From: an uncultured Bacteriovoracaceae bacterium
Lineage (GTDB): Bacteria > Bdellovibrionota > Bacteriovoracia > Bacteriovoracales > Bacteriovoracaceae
Direction: 5' to 3'
Assembly: GCA_937931205.1 (NCBI GenBank)
Contig: CALHBF010000001.1
Coordinates: 186,001 to 250,000 of the forward strand
Length of the DNA stretch: 64,000 nt
Below the pieces are notes generated by a model. The model saw only the letters and a list, made by a program, of their open reading frames with translations, did no database searches and was not told the origin of the DNA. Each line of letters begins with the position of its first letter. The stretch's first letter is position 1. A program made the translations under genes and the position numbers. Positions 10,334-20,815 of this stretch are shown here, one piece after another.

Positions 10334-11128
10334 TTAAAATTGTCTTACACTGAAAATTTGAAATGGTTTTTCGAGACGTCCTTCATGAAGGAGTTCAAAA
10401 GATGAGAGCTGATTTTCGATGATTTCTCGAGTCCATTTGCCTCGAACAACCACTCTGATAGGCCTGCGGGCACTTAACCCTTCGATTTCTCTTAAGGTTT
10501 TGAGGATATCCTCTACTCTTCCAAAGTCATAGATAAAATAAACATCGGCCAAAGGAAGACTAAATTGTGAACTGCCCAGATCCACACTTAAGAGTTTAGA
10601 GTTTTTAAATCCATACTTGGCAAAAACTCGATTCCCTTCGTTAACCCTCTCTTTAACAAACTCATAGCCCGTAAAAAAATTCTTCGGATACAAACCTCCG
10701 ATAAGAACCCCAATTCTTCCATAGGCAGCCCCTAAATCTACCACTTCCTGATAAGGACGAAGTTTTAGGAGAGCAAGGATTCGGTAGATATCACAGTAAG
10801 GAGTTTGCAAGGTTTCGTTATCAAGACCCACCCATGTCTGCACACCTTCATGGAGTTTGGGCCCCCAGGTCTCGTGATTGCCATCTGGATCAAATCCACT
10901 GGCCTCGTAAACCAGCATCTCCTCAACAAAGGAAACCCTGAAATCTAAAATCTTATCGATGTATTTGGAATGCTGAAGTTTAAAAGCTGTATTGGTTTTT
11001 GGGCTTTTAAAAAAATCGTGATCCATGAGGGAACTCAGAATTTCCTCATGACTTGCCCCTCGCTGAATCATATTCTGAAAGTCAGCGAGAGACTTGAATC
11101 TTTTTTTATCAAAAAGACTTAATTGCAT
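10334..11128 (-). CDS. Class I SAM-dependent methyltransferase-like protein
   Basis: 264 aa; motif I-like VVDLGAAYGRIGVLIG, later YFIYDFGRVEDIL. Confidence 0.6.
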   Translation of the reverse strand: MQLSLFDKKRFKSLADFQNMIQRGASHEEILSSLMDHDFFKSPKTNTAFKLQHSKYIDKILDFRVSFVEEMLVYEASGFDPDGNHETWGPKLHEGVQTWVGLDNETLQTPYCDIYRILALLKLRPYQEVVDLGAAYGRIGVLIGGLYPKNFFTGYEFVKERVNEGNRVFAKYGFKNSKLLSVDLGSSQFSLPLADVYFIYDFGRVEDILKTLREIEGLSARRPIRVVVRGKWTREIIENQLSSFELLHEGRLEKPFQIFSVRQF

Positions 11129-11307
11129 ACAGTGGCGTCAAATCCGATTTCACTTAGAGCGCGAATAACCTCTTCTGGTTTCTTATTCTCCACCTCAATA
11201 ACCTTATTCTTTAAATCAACTTTTACAGTCGTATCTTTTAGTTTCTCTTTAATCGATTTTTCACAGTGTCCACAATTCATATCCGGTACACTAAATTTAG
11301 TCGCCAT
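11119..11307 (-). CDS. Heavy-metal-associated (HMA) domain protein
   Basis: MATKFSVPDMNCGHCEKSIKEKL; CxxC metal-binding motif; start at 11307 preferred (CAGGAG upstream). Confidence 0.85.
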   Translation of the reverse strand: MATKFSVPDMNCGHCEKSIKEKLKDTTVKVDLKNKVIEVENKKPEEVIRALSEIGFDATVCN

Positions 11308-11617
11308 TTTTTTTCTCCTGTTCATTTTCCAGTTCAATTAAAAATCTACGCAGTTTCTGAACTCCACTTAAAGTCGCTTCCTCTGCACTGCTTAATCTAT
11401 AAATAATGGCCACATGCTTAAAAATTTTATGAGATTCTTTATGTATAATATCAACTTCTGCATGGTACTCTCGGGCCACTCGATTCACGGTGATCCTACC
11501 CATCAGATAGGGATTATTTTCGAGATCAATATAGTTTTCTAAAGGAAATTCTACCATAGATTCATCTGATACTTTAGACTTAAAATTGTCAATGAGATTG
11601 CTTGAAGGAGAAATCAT
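11297..11617 (-). CDS. Hypothetical protein
   Basis: 106 aa ORF directly upstream of the HMA gene; start uncertain (11617 or about 11557). Confidence 0.6.
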   Translation of the reverse strand: MISPSSNLIDNFKSKVSDESMVEFPLENYIDLENNPYLMGRITVNRVAREYHAEVDIIHKESHKIFKHVAIIYRLSSAEEATLSGVQKLRRFLIELENEQEKKNGD

Positions 11618-12140
11618 GAATTCATTAGAATCCCAGTTTCAAAATCTTAATTTGTTTTGCCAAATGAATTGGGACGAAGTGACAACAGAGTATGAAAATT
11701 TTTATCTAGAACTCTCCTTTCCTGAGTATCTTCAGCAAAAGGCGCAAGAAGGCGATTGTCCAGATTACCTTTATGAATTGGCCTATTTTGAAATGGCGCT
11801 CTATCAAGTGAAAAATGAGAAACTGGTCTACCCTTATATTCCTGGTATTTACCTAAATCCTTCCTGCGTTTTTTTAAGTTTTGAATACAACATCCCTTCG
11901 ATGATTGACTTGGCCCGTAATGGCTCACCTGCCCTTATTGAAAAGGACTGCTTCATCTGCTGTTTTCAAAATACCCTAGGTGAAGTGAAGGCATTGGAAT
12001 TAACAGAACAGGATCTGCAGGCACTAAAACTGCTGGAGGATGGACCGGCCTTTGATTATGGAGTTTTTGAAAGCATTAATCCTGAGCTTTTAAGACAACT
12101 ATCCTCTAAAGAAATCATTCTCGATCTGTTAAAACTCTAA
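11616..12140 (+). CDS. Hypothetical protein
   Basis: ATG at 11616 preceded by AAGGAG; acidic ~174 aa protein. Confidence 0.7.
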   Translation: MNSLESQFQNLNLFCQMNWDEVTTEYENFYLELSFPEYLQQKAQEGDCPDYLYELAYFEMALYQVKNEKLVYPYIPGIYLNPSCVFLSFEYNIPSMIDLARNGSPALIEKDCFICCFQNTLGEVKALELTEQDLQALKLLEDGPAFDYGVFESINPELLRQLSSKEIILDLLKL

Positions 12141-12202
12141 TTTTATCAATTTTCCTATTATTCCCCCGTCATTTTTTCCGATAGGAATATGACGGGGAAT
12201 TC

Positions 12203-12724
12203 ATGAAACTTATCTTCTCTCTTACATGTCTTTTATTAAGTTGCTCAGCACTAGCAATGGAACTCAAATATGAGGGCCACTCGCTGTTCGTTGAAATTCC
12301 TCAAAAATGGCAAATGGGTAAAGATCTTTTCGGCATCCCTTATACTTTTTTCTCTCCCCAGGAAAATGGCCAGCGCTCAAACATCTCTTTTGCGCCAACG
12401 GGAGCTGAGCTTGAGTTGGATGTAGCAGTACTCAAAAAAAATCAAAAAGATTACCAGGAAAATAAAAAGAAATGGTCTGAAACCCATAGCGCAACTCTCC
12501 TAGGCTTTATTCCCTATCAGAGTTACCTCAACAAAAATGATCATCGGGTTCACACCATTGGATTTAGTTACAGTCATCGTGAAAAAAAATACATTGAGAA
12601 TAGTTTTTATCTTGAATGCAAAGGAAAAATTATTTTCTCAAAGAGTCTTCGCTTAGATGTTAATCAATCCCATCAGAAGTTTTTTGCAGAGATGATTAAT
12701 AGTCTTGATTGTGGAGTGATCTAA
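12203..12724 (+). CDS. Exported hypothetical protein
   Basis: Signal peptide MKLIFSLTCLLLSCSALA; SD GGGGA. Confidence 0.8.
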   Translation: MKLIFSLTCLLLSCSALAMELKYEGHSLFVEIPQKWQMGKDLFGIPYTFFSPQENGQRSNISFAPTGAELELDVAVLKKNQKDYQENKKKWSETHSATLLGFIPYQSYLNKNDHRVHTIGFSYSHREKKYIENSFYLECKGKIIFSKSLRLDVNQSHQKFFAEMINSLDCGVI

Positions 12725-14760
12725 TGAATATCATTTCATTACTCCTCACTTTCATTCTACTTACCAATTCTCTTCCTCTATGGGCAGACAATTCTAAAAA
12801 GACAGATGACTTGATCATTAAACTTGATCTCCTATCAAAGAATTTTCAGAAGAACTGTTTACCTGCCAACACAAAAAACATTGAACTTCATCTCAAACAG
12901 TACGGCCTGACCGAAGTTTGCTGGCAGATGATTACTGAAATTAATCATCTTGAATCTCAGCTCTCCCAACTTCATCCTGAACTTCAAGATAAGGTTAACT
13001 GCTCATCAGGAAACTGTGCTAATTACTCTGCTCCGTTAGTTAATCTTCCTAATTTGCCACTCACAACAGGCCCAGCTTGTTCAAGTGCCACGATCAAACA
13101 AAATCTTGCTGATTGCCCGGGTGATCTGGCCTGCTCGCTCTTAAGTACGACAACGACAATTCCCTATACTGATATTCAGCTGATCAAACCTGCTGATGTC
13201 TTTCCAAAGGGTTTAAATCCGGATCGCTGTACATCAAATGATAGCTGCACAACCCAAATTGCAACGGCCTTTGTGAGTTCAATCACTAAATTTTTCACCG
13301 GTACTTGGGATCTTCTTGTTTCGGCAGGAGGATACGCCAAAGAAAAAGTGGGAGACTTTTGGAAATGGGTCAGTAGTGCAGAAGACACATCTTCGGCCGC
13401 TCAGCTCGCTCTCGCGCAAGCTTCTGAAGACGAGGGTCTCTTTCAAATGCTTCGTAAAGATTTTACGGGAACGCTTTTTAAAATCTGGCAGGGCTTAATC
13501 GGCGGGATAAAAACCTGGCTTAAAGAAGATATCTTTTGCCAAAGATGGGAAGGTACTGCACACCGAAGTAAGTGTCTACAACCTACAGATGCTTTTGAAT
13601 GTGTGAGCTGTAAGGCCATGGTCAATGGAGTGTGTGCAATTGGAGGGGTTTTTGTCTCTGAAATTCTTCCCAGCTTCATTACTGGTGGACTTACCACTGC
13701 TGCAAAACATGGGGCCAATGCTGCAGCTCACTTTCTCAAAAACACTTTTAAAATAAGTGATAAAGCGATTGCTACCATTAAGACTTCCAAGGCTCTTAAA
13801 TCGAGCTTAGGAATCGCTGCCAAGATTGATCAGGCCGCTAAAGTAGGAACAATTCTTGCTAAGATTAACCAGTACTTCATTTCTCCAGCTCGAAAAGTGG
13901 CCAAAGTCTCTTTCATGCTTCTCTCTGGTATGATCAGAAACTCGAAGGCCTATATGGCGCAAACTTCAAGTGGTAAGTATATTGTTTTTGCCCAAGATGG
14001 ATTAAAGATGGCCGGTAAAGTGGCCCTTTATCCAATCGAAAATAACATGACCATTCTTTCATTCAAGCTTGGTCAACGAACATTTGATAAGGCCTTTAAG
14101 CTAGCGGCTCCGAGTCTGGCCAACAAAACAAGTGTGGCCTTGGCAGTGACATCTCACACCCCTGCTCTTGATGGAGTCCTCACTCGAATTGAAATTGGGC
14201 ATTTAAGAAAAACTAATACACTGGAACTTGAACGAGAACAGATTCGAATTATTCAAGGGAAACGTCCTGCCCTGGCAGCACGTGCCTTTGACACAAAAAA
14301 TCCAAGTTTTCCTGAGATCATCAGGACTGTTTATCCAGAACTCAATTACAGTGACCTTGCACGCTCTCTTAAACCTGAGCAAATCTTAGCGCAAGAAAAA
14401 GATCTTTATTTACAGATAACCAAAATAAAATCCACTGAGCTTCAAAAAAGCATGATGCACAAATATCAAAAGCTCATCGTTGAATCGAAACAGCGCAAAG
14501 CTCTTCTCAAAGATCAACCCAACTATAAAGAAGTCATTGATAATACCCACCTCAGTCCTATTACCAGAGGGGCCCGAGGAATCCAGATTACCGGGAAATT
14601 GATTACCAATGCCCAACATCGAAAAAAGCTAGAAGAAGGAATTCGTAATGCGATGAATTTCTCTTGGGGGAAAAAAGAGTCGGTTCTTGTTGGCGCTGGC
14701 TTTACTGTCCCAGAAGCGCAAAAACTGATGAGATATGGTATCGTCGGCATGCCTCCCTAA
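12724..14760 (+). CDS. Large exported protein with Ala/Gly-rich hydrophobic core (toxin-like architecture, function unknown)
   Basis: Start ATG 12724 overlaps upstream stop (TAATG); signal peptide MNIISLLLTFILLTNSLPLWA; GGLTTAAKHGANAAAHFLKNTF region. Confidence 0.75.
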   Translation: MNIISLLLTFILLTNSLPLWADNSKKTDDLIIKLDLLSKNFQKNCLPANTKNIELHLKQYGLTEVCWQMITEINHLESQLSQLHPELQDKVNCSSGNCANYSAPLVNLPNLPLTTGPACSSATIKQNLADCPGDLACSLLSTTTTIPYTDIQLIKPADVFPKGLNPDRCTSNDSCTTQIATAFVSSITKFFTGTWDLLVSAGGYAKEKVGDFWKWVSSAEDTSSAAQLALAQASEDEGLFQMLRKDFTGTLFKIWQGLIGGIKTWLKEDIFCQRWEGTAHRSKCLQPTDAFECVSCKAMVNGVCAIGGVFVSEILPSFITGGLTTAAKHGANAAAHFLKNTFKISDKAIATIKTSKALKSSLGIAAKIDQAAKVGTILAKINQYFISPARKVAKVSFMLLSGMIRNSKAYMAQTSSGKYIVFAQDGLKMAGKVALYPIENNMTILSFKLGQRTFDKAFKLAAPSLANKTSVALAVTSHTPALDGVLTRIEIGHLRKTNTLELEREQIRIIQGKRPALAARAFDTKNPSFPEIIRTVYPELNYSDLARSLKPEQILAQEKDLYLQITKIKSTELQKSMMHKYQKLIVESKQRKALLKDQPNYKEVIDNTHLSPITRGARGIQITGKLITNAQHRKKLEEGIRNAMNFSWGKKESVLVGAGFTVPEAQKLMRYGIVGMPP

Positions 14761-14861
14761 CTAGCTGATTTTTTGCTTCTGTCTCTGAGGTGAAAAATCG
14801 TTTCATACCTCAAACAATTTCTACAAAATGAGGCATTTTTAGCCCTATTTGTTTTCTTAAT

Positions 14862-14895
14862 TTGTACCTGACATCTTGTACAAATCTGGTACTCT
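14862..14895 (+). promoter_or_regulatory. Candidate sigma70-like promoter for sdhCAB with embedded TTGTACAA palindrome
   Basis: CTGACA (14868-14873) - 16 nt - TACTCT (14890-14895); GTAC at 14864, 14878 and 14889. Confidence 0.35.
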
Positions 14896-14959
14896 AGTTT
14901 CAATTATTCCTTAAAGTTATCAATCCGAAATTTTTTCATTTTGAAAGGGAGCTCTCTGT

Positions 14960-15640
14960 ATGATGACAAATGCTGTTAGTCATTACTGTCGATCTTCCAT
15001 CGGTAGAAAACATCTTATGGCCCTCACTGGTCTTGCCCTTTGCGGATTCCTTGTTGGTCACCTTGCTGGAAACTTTCTACTCATGGTTGGTCCCGATGCC
15101 TTTAACCTCTACGGTTACAAATTATTCTCTTTAGGATCTTTGTTGTACGTAATTGAGGCTGGTCTTGGTCTAGTTTTTCTTGTTCACTTAGGTCTTGCTA
15201 TCAAGTTAACAATTGAAAATAAAAAGGCCCGTGGTCCTCAAGCTTACCACATGAAAGTGAGAACTGGTCGTGGAACGACGTTCATGTCTCAGACAATGCC
15301 ATACACTGGTCTTGTTCTTCTTGTTTTCATCATTCTTCACCTTATGAATCTTAAATTTGGTGCTTACTACTCAACAACAGTTGATGGCATCGAGATGAGA
15401 GATCTTTATCGTGTGACGATGGAATTCTTTACAAGCATCGGAAACGTTGTTTGGTACTCATTTGCAATGATCTGTGCTGCCCTTCACACGGCCCACGGTT
15501 TTGCTTCTGCTTTCCAATCTCTTGGACTAAACCACCCTCGTTTCTATCCAGCTATTAAAAAAATTAGTTACCTATACGCTATCGTGATTGGTGGAGGCTT
15601 TGCTTTCATTTCAATTTGGGCGCACTTAAAGGGAGTTTAA
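14960..15640 (+). CDS. sdhC: Succinate dehydrogenase / fumarate reductase cytochrome b subunit
   Basis: 226 aa membrane protein, [27 protein letters not shown]; followed by sdhA and sdhB. Confidence 0.93.
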   Translation: MMTNAVSHYCRSSIGRKHLMALTGLALCGFLVGHLAGNFLLMVGPDAFNLYGYKLFSLGSLLYVIEAGLGLVFLVHLGLAIKLTIENKKARGPQAYHMKVRTGRGTTFMSQTMPYTGLVLLVFIILHLMNLKFGAYYSTTVDGIEMRDLYRVTMEFFTSIGNVVWYSFAMICAALHTAHGFASAFQSLGLNHPRFYPAIKKISYLYAIVIGGGFAFISIWAHLKGV

Positions 15641-15641
15641 G

Positions 15642-17561
15642 ATGGGTATTAAATTAGATTCAAAAATCCCAAGCGGACCTTTGGCCGATAAATGGGATAA
15701 CTATAAGTTTGATGCAAAACTTATCAACCCTGCTAACAAAAGAAAATTCACAGTTATCGTTGTTGGTACAGGTCTAGCTGGAGCTTCTGCTTCTGCTACT
15801 CTTGCTGAACTTGGTTACAATGTTCTTTCATTCTGTATTCAAGATTCTCCACGTCGCGCTCACTCAATTGCAGCACAAGGTGGTATCAACGCAGCTAAAA
15901 ACTATCCAAACGACGGAGACTCTGTTCGTCGCCTTTTCTACGATACTGTAAAAGGTGGAGATTACCGTGCTCGTGAAGCAAACGTTTATCGTCTTGCTCA
16001 AGTGTCAAACAACATCATCGATCAGATGGTTTCTCAAGGTGTACCTTTCGCTCGTGAATACGGCGGTCTTCTTGATAACCGTTCATTCGGTGGATCTCAA
16101 GTATCACGTACGTTCTACGCTCGTGGACAAACAGGTCAACAACTTCTTCTTGGTGCCTACTCTGGTATGATGAAGATGATCAACAAAGGTAAAATTAAGC
16201 AATTTAACCGTCGTGAGATGATGGATCTTGTTCTTGTGAACGGCCAAGCTCGCGGGATCATCGTTCGTGATCTAGTAACTGGTAAAATAGAAAGATACGC
16301 TGCAGATGCTGTTCTTATGTGTACTGGTGGATACGGTAACGTATTCTATCTTTCTACAAATGCCAAAGTTTCTAACGGCTCTGCTGCTTGGAGATGTTAT
16401 AAGAAAGGTGCAGCGTTTGCTAACCCTTGTTTCACTCAGATTCACCCTACTTGTATTCCTGTTCACGGAGATTTCCAGTCTAAGCTAACACTTATGTCTG
16501 AGTCACTTCGTAATGATGGACGTGTATGGGTTCCTAAAAAACCAAACGATCCTCGTAAACCAGCTGATATTCCTGATGAAGATCGCGACTACTACCTTGA
16601 GCGTGTTTACCCATCATTCGGTAACCTTGCTCCACGTGACGTATCTTCTCGCCAAGCGAAGTATCGTTGTGATGAAGGTCTAGGCGTAGGTCCAACTGGG
16701 CGTGCAGTATATCTAGATTTCCGTGATGCGATTAAACGTGATGGAAAAGAAACTATTGCAGCTAAGTACGGTAACCTTTTTGAAATGTATGAGCGTATTA
16801 CAGCTGATAACCCGTATGAAACTCCGATGATGATCTACCCTGCTGTTCACTACACAATGGGTGGTCTATGGGTGGATTACAACCTTCAGTCAACAATCCC
16901 AGGACTTCACGTTCTAGGAGAAGCAAACTTCTCTGACCACGGTGCAAACCGTCTAGGTGCTTCGGCACTTATGCAAGGTCTAGCAGATGGTTACTTCGTG
17001 ATTCCATACACTCTTGGTAACTATTTTGGTTCAACAAAACTTGAAAAAGTAACTACTGATCACCAAGCTTTTGTTGATGCTGAAGCTGCTGTAAAACAGC
17101 AGACAGAAAAACTTCTAAGCATTAAAGGGACAAGAACTGTTGATGACTTCCATAAAGCTCTTGGCCACATTATGTGGGAAAAAGTTGGAATGGGTCGTAC
17201 GGAAGCAGGTCTTAAAGAAGCTATTTCTGGTATCAGAAAACTTCGTGAAGAGTACTGGCAAGATGTTAACGTTCTTGGTGGTGAAGATAACTTCAACGTT
17301 GAACTTCACAAAGCAACACGTGTTGCTGATTTCCTAGAACTTGGTGAGCTTATGGCACTTGATGCTCTTGAGCGTAACGAGTCTTGTGGAGGTCACTTCC
17401 GTGAAGAATTCCAAACTGCAGATGGCGAAGCTCTTCGTAATGATGAGACTTTTGCTCACGCAGCTGTTTGGGAATACACTGGTGCAAATTCAAGCCCTAT
17501 CCGTCACAAGGAAGAACTTGTATTTGAAAACGTAAAACTTGCTACTCGCTCGTACAAATAA
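15642..17561 (+). CDS. sdhA: Succinate dehydrogenase / fumarate reductase flavoprotein subunit
   Basis: 639 aa; [68 protein letters not shown]. Confidence 0.97.
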   Translation: MGIKLDSKIPSGPLADKWDNYKFDAKLINPANKRKFTVIVVGTGLAGASASATLAELGYNVLSFCIQDSPRRAHSIAAQGGINAAKNYPNDGDSVRRLFYDTVKGGDYRAREANVYRLAQVSNNIIDQMVSQGVPFAREYGGLLDNRSFGGSQVSRTFYARGQTGQQLLLGAYSGMMKMINKGKIKQFNRREMMDLVLVNGQARGIIVRDLVTGKIERYAADAVLMCTGGYGNVFYLSTNAKVSNGSAAWRCYKKGAAFANPCFTQIHPTCIPVHGDFQSKLTLMSESLRNDGRVWVPKKPNDPRKPADIPDEDRDYYLERVYPSFGNLAPRDVSSRQAKYRCDEGLGVGPTGRAVYLDFRDAIKRDGKETIAAKYGNLFEMYERITADNPYETPMMIYPAVHYTMGGLWVDYNLQSTIPGLHVLGEANFSDHGANRLGASALMQGLADGYFVIPYTLGNYFGSTKLEKVTTDHQAFVDAEAAVKQQTEKLLSIKGTRTVDDFHKALGHIMWEKVGMGRTEAGLKEAISGIRKLREEYWQDVNVLGGEDNFNVELHKATRVADFLELGELMALDALERNESCGGHFREEFQTADGEALRNDETFAHAAVWEYTGANSSPIRHKEELVFENVKLATRSYK

Positions 17562-17576
17562 TAAGGAGAAGTTCAC

Positions 17577-18356
17577 ATGGCTTCTGGAAATATGACTTTA
17601 AACCTGAAGATTTGGCGTCAAAAGCACGGCGAAGCTCAAGGTAAATTAGTTGATTATAAAGTAAATAACGTACTACCTGAAATGTCTTTCCTTGAAATGA
17701 TCGATGTTCTTAACGAACAACTGGTAAGCAAGGGTGAAGACGCAATCGCATTTGACCACGACTGCCGTGAAGGTATCTGTGGTATGTGTTCAATGATGAT
17801 TGATGGTAAAGCTCACGGTGGTTTCAAGAACACAACAACTTGTCAGGTTCACATGCGTCTTTATAAAGACGGTGACACAATTGTTGTTGAGCCATTCCGC
17901 GCTCAAGCTTTCCCAGTTGTAAAAGACTTAACTGTTGATCGTTCTGCTCTTGATGGAATCATGGCCGCTGGTGGTTACACTTCTGCCAATACTGGTAACG
18001 CTCAAGATGCAAACTCAATTCTTATCCCTAAGCCAATTGCTGATGAAGCAATGGATGCAGCTGCTTGTATTGGTTGTGGAGCATGTGTTGCTTCTTGCCC
18101 GAACGGTTCTGCAATGCTTTTCATGGGTGCAAAGGTTTCTCAGCTTGCTCTTCTTCCTCAAGGTAAGCCAGAGGCTCCTAAGCGTGCGCTTAATATGGTT
18201 ATGACTCACGACCATCTTGGATTTGGTAACTGTACTACTCACGCTGAGTGTGAAGCTACTTGTCCAAAAGGTATTTCAATCGAGCACATCGCTCGTATGA
18301 ACCGTGAATACCTCAAAGCGGCGTTCACTTACTTTGAAAAGAAAAGAGACGAATAA
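17577..18356 (+). CDS. sdhB: Succinate dehydrogenase / fumarate reductase iron-sulfur subunit
   Basis: 259 aa; CREGICGMC 2Fe-2S and CIGCGACVASCPNG / CEATCPKGI cluster motifs. Confidence 0.97.
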   Translation: MASGNMTLNLKIWRQKHGEAQGKLVDYKVNNVLPEMSFLEMIDVLNEQLVSKGEDAIAFDHDCREGICGMCSMMIDGKAHGGFKNTTTCQVHMRLYKDGDTIVVEPFRAQAFPVVKDLTVDRSALDGIMAAGGYTSANTGNAQDANSILIPKPIADEAMDAAACIGCGACVASCPNGSAMLFMGAKVSQLALLPQGKPEAPKRALNMVMTHDHLGFGNCTTHAECEATCPKGISIEHIARMNREYLKAAFTYFEKKRDE

Positions 18357-18368
18357 TCTTTCGACTTC

Positions 18369-18396
18369 AAGGCCCCGCTAGTCGGGGCCTTTTTTT
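18369..18396 (+). terminator. Rho-independent terminator of sdhCAB
   Basis: AAGGCCCCG-CTAGT-CGGGGCCTT followed by a T-tract. Confidence 0.92.
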
Positions 18397-18405
18397 ATGG
18401 TGAAT

Positions 18406-19242
18406 ATGAATAAATCCCTTACAGGCCTTCTCACTCTTATTACTGCTATGATTACTTTGCAATATGGCTCAAGCCTAGCAAAGAATCTCTTCTCAATATC
18501 AGGAGTTGCTGGGGCCACGGGACTTCGTCTTATTTTTGCTTCTCTTTGCCTTCTTCTTTTTTTGCGACCTTGGAAGCTTCCCTTTAAAAAAAGCTATATC
18601 GTTCCTCTTCTCTGCTACGGCCTTGCTCTTGGATTCATGAACCTGACGTTCTATTTTTCACTGGCAAGAATTCCATTAGGGATTGCTGTGGCGCTAGAAT
18701 TTACTGGGCCTCTGTTATTGGCGGTAATCCTCTCAAAAAATAAATGGGATTACTTATGGGTGCTCTTTGCTGCTATTGGAATCTTCTTTCTTCTTCCTGA
18801 TGGAAAGTCAGGAGCACTTGATATCTGGGGAATTATTTTTGCTCTTATTGCTGGGGCCTGCTGGGCGCTTTATATTATTTTTGGAAAACGCTTATCAGAT
18901 AAACTGCCGACAAAGATTGGTATTAGTTATGGAATGAGTGTTGCTGCCTTGGTGGTGCTTCCCTTCTCTCTTACTCTCAATTTAAAGCAGATTCTTCATC
19001 CTCAAGTCCTCCTTCCAGGTCTGATGGTCGGAATTTTTGCCAGTGCTATTCCCTATGCCCTTGAACTTCGGGCCATGAAGAATTTAAGCCAAAAAAGTTT
19101 TTCAATTCTTATGAGTCTGGAGCCAGCAGTGGCCACCATGATAGGAGTTATTTTCTTAGGCGAGTTTTTGAATTGGACGCAAATGACAGCTATTATTCTC
19201 ATCAGCGTTGCAAGCCTTGGAACAAGCATCAGTAACAGGTAA
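18406..19242 (+). CDS. EamA/RhtA-type transporter
   Basis: About 10 TM helices, GVAGATGLRLIFASL, EFTGPLLLAV, SLEPAVATMIGVIFLGE; start 18406 preferred over 18397, which abuts the terminator. Confidence 0.85.
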   Translation: MNKSLTGLLTLITAMITLQYGSSLAKNLFSISGVAGATGLRLIFASLCLLLFLRPWKLPFKKSYIVPLLCYGLALGFMNLTFYFSLARIPLGIAVALEFTGPLLLAVILSKNKWDYLWVLFAAIGIFFLLPDGKSGALDIWGIIFALIAGACWALYIIFGKRLSDKLPTKIGISYGMSVAALVVLPFSLTLNLKQILHPQVLLPGLMVGIFASAIPYALELRAMKNLSQKSFSILMSLEPAVATMIGVIFLGEFLNWTQMTAIILISVASLGTSISNR

Positions 19243-19581
19243 TTAGTTACAAGAAATATCACCAACCTGCTGCTTGATATTGTCGATCAAAATACCTTCG
19301 AACTGAGCATCTGCCGAACAAGATTTCAAGATCACTTGATATCCATCAGCATGTCCATCGAAGCGAAGCTGACGGCCAAAATTAGAACAATTGATTTCAG
19401 ATTTTTCTAAGGGGATTTGAACTGTTTCATTAATAAAGATGGCATCCTCACGGATTACGACGGACTCAACACCTTCTACGACTCTATCTGAAAACTTACA
19501 CTGTAATTCAAGAGCAAACGCTTTAGAATTTAGGATTGCAAGGACCATGATGAGAAAAGTAGCAGTCATGAGTTTTTTCAT
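19243..19581 (-). CDS. Small exported hypothetical protein
   Basis: Signal peptide MKKLMTATFLIMVLAILNSKAFA. Confidence 0.75.
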   Translation of the reverse strand: MKKLMTATFLIMVLAILNSKAFALELQCKFSDRVVEGVESVVIREDAIFINETVQIPLEKSEINCSNFGRQLRFDGHADGYQVILKSCSADAQFEGILIDNIKQQVGDISCN

Positions 19582-19723
19582 CGCTTAAACCTCCCGTGAA
19601 CATTCGACTGAGGCAATATAACAACTGGATTATTATATTGAAATAACTGTGTATTTAATTCTCTCAAATATTTCCTTACAAACTCCAGTAGACCTAAAGA
19701 TTACCAGTGGGTAGACTCATTTT

Positions 19724-20815
19724 ATGATGGTTTTTGACCGCACTTCCCTCGCTTTTATTCAAAAATGCGAAGAGATGGCACGTAATATTTTCACACAAAT
19801 TGGCTTCAAAGTTCTTCGTTCACGCTTTGAGTTCAATAAGTATTTGTACCCCATTTCCATCGTGGTTTTCGAAGGAAGGGAACTTGGTTTCTTTGATTCA
19901 AAATTCTATCAAATTGGCCTCAATAAAAAATTGATCTATTCAGCGAAGGACTCAGTCATTCGCGATATTCTTCGTCACGAGATCGCCCACTACCTCACTT
20001 TTCTTCATTACCCTAATTTCTCTGGCCCTCATGGTTCAGAGTTCAAAGAGATCTGCCAGCGTTTTGGTTTTGAAGATGAGATCGCTAAGGCCACCATTGA
20101 TCTGTTGAGTGCTAATGAAAATAAGGAAGGAGATCTTGAGAGTGAGCGAGTCTTAGATAAAGTGCAAAAGCTTTTAAAGCTTGCTGAAAGCTCCAATACT
20201 CACGAGGCGGAGCTTGCTACTATCAAGGCCAATGAACTGCTTATCAAACACTCACTTAATCATCTTGATACCAAGGTGGATGAAACAATCTATCTGGATC
20301 GTCCCTTAGTTTATCCACGCAGTAACTCTAAGCTAGTTGCCATCTATGAGATTCTTACTCATTTTCTAGTACGTCCAGTGATCAGTCACGGACACAAGCA
20401 GTGTTCTCTTGAAATCTGCGGTCCTAAAACCAATGTTATTCTTGCCCGATACGTGGCGGAATTTTTAGACCGCCAACTTGAACATCTGTGGCTGGAAACA
20501 AAAAAAGAATCAGGCCTTCAAGGGCAACGGGCAAAAAATTCTTTTATGCTAGGTGTGGCCTCAGGCTTTCATGAGAAAATGAAAAGAAGTGAAGAATCAC
20601 TTGAGCCTACCAATAAGAAGGCCCTGACCGTTGTCAAAAAACAGCTCGAAGTAAATTTAAACATTGTTTATAAAAGACTAGGTTCGACCCGATCAACTCA
20701 TCAAATGGATCACGAAGCCCGGAATGCGGGAATCGAGAAAGGTAAAAAACTATCCATCAATAAAGGCGTTGAAACGAGTGGACCGAAACTCACACTTGGT
20801 TGGAGAAAATCATGA
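19724..20815 (+). CDS. SprT-like / DUF2786 domain protein
   Basis: HEIAHYLTFLHYPNFSGPHGSEFKEICQRFG (SprT-like HExxH) and KVQKLLKLAESSNTHEAELATIKANELL (DUF2786-like). Confidence 0.75.
   Translation: MMVFDRTSLAFIQKCEEMARNIFTQIGFKVLRSRFEFNKYLYPISIVVFEGRELGFFDSKFYQIGLNKKLIYSAKDSVIRDILRHEIAHYLTFLHYPNFSGPHGSEFKEICQRFGFEDEIAKATIDLLSANENKEGDLESERVLDKVQKLLKLAESSNTHEAELATIKANELLIKHSLNHLDTKVDETIYLDRPLVYPRSNSKLVAIYEILTHFLVRPVISHGHKQCSLEICGPKTNVILARYVAEFLDRQLEHLWLETKKESGLQGQRAKNSFMLGVASGFHEKMKRSEESLEPTNKKALTVVKKQLEVNLNIVYKRLGSTRSTHQMDHEARNAGIEKGKKLSINKGVETSGPKLTLGWRKS

Noticed and set aside
11119-11307. HMA protein as part of a copper-resistance operon
   Set aside because: No copper ATPase, CueR-like regulator or copper-binding gene is adjacent.
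15682-15692. GGCCGATAA within sdhA and similar CCGATA strings inside coding sequences
   Set aside because: Located inside highly conserved CDSs with no -35 partner at the right distance.
14960-18356. Distinct codon usage in sdhCAB (CGT, GGT, AAC, TTC-rich) that could suggest horizontal transfer
   Set aside because: More simply explained by high-expression codon bias; flanking genes look syntenic.
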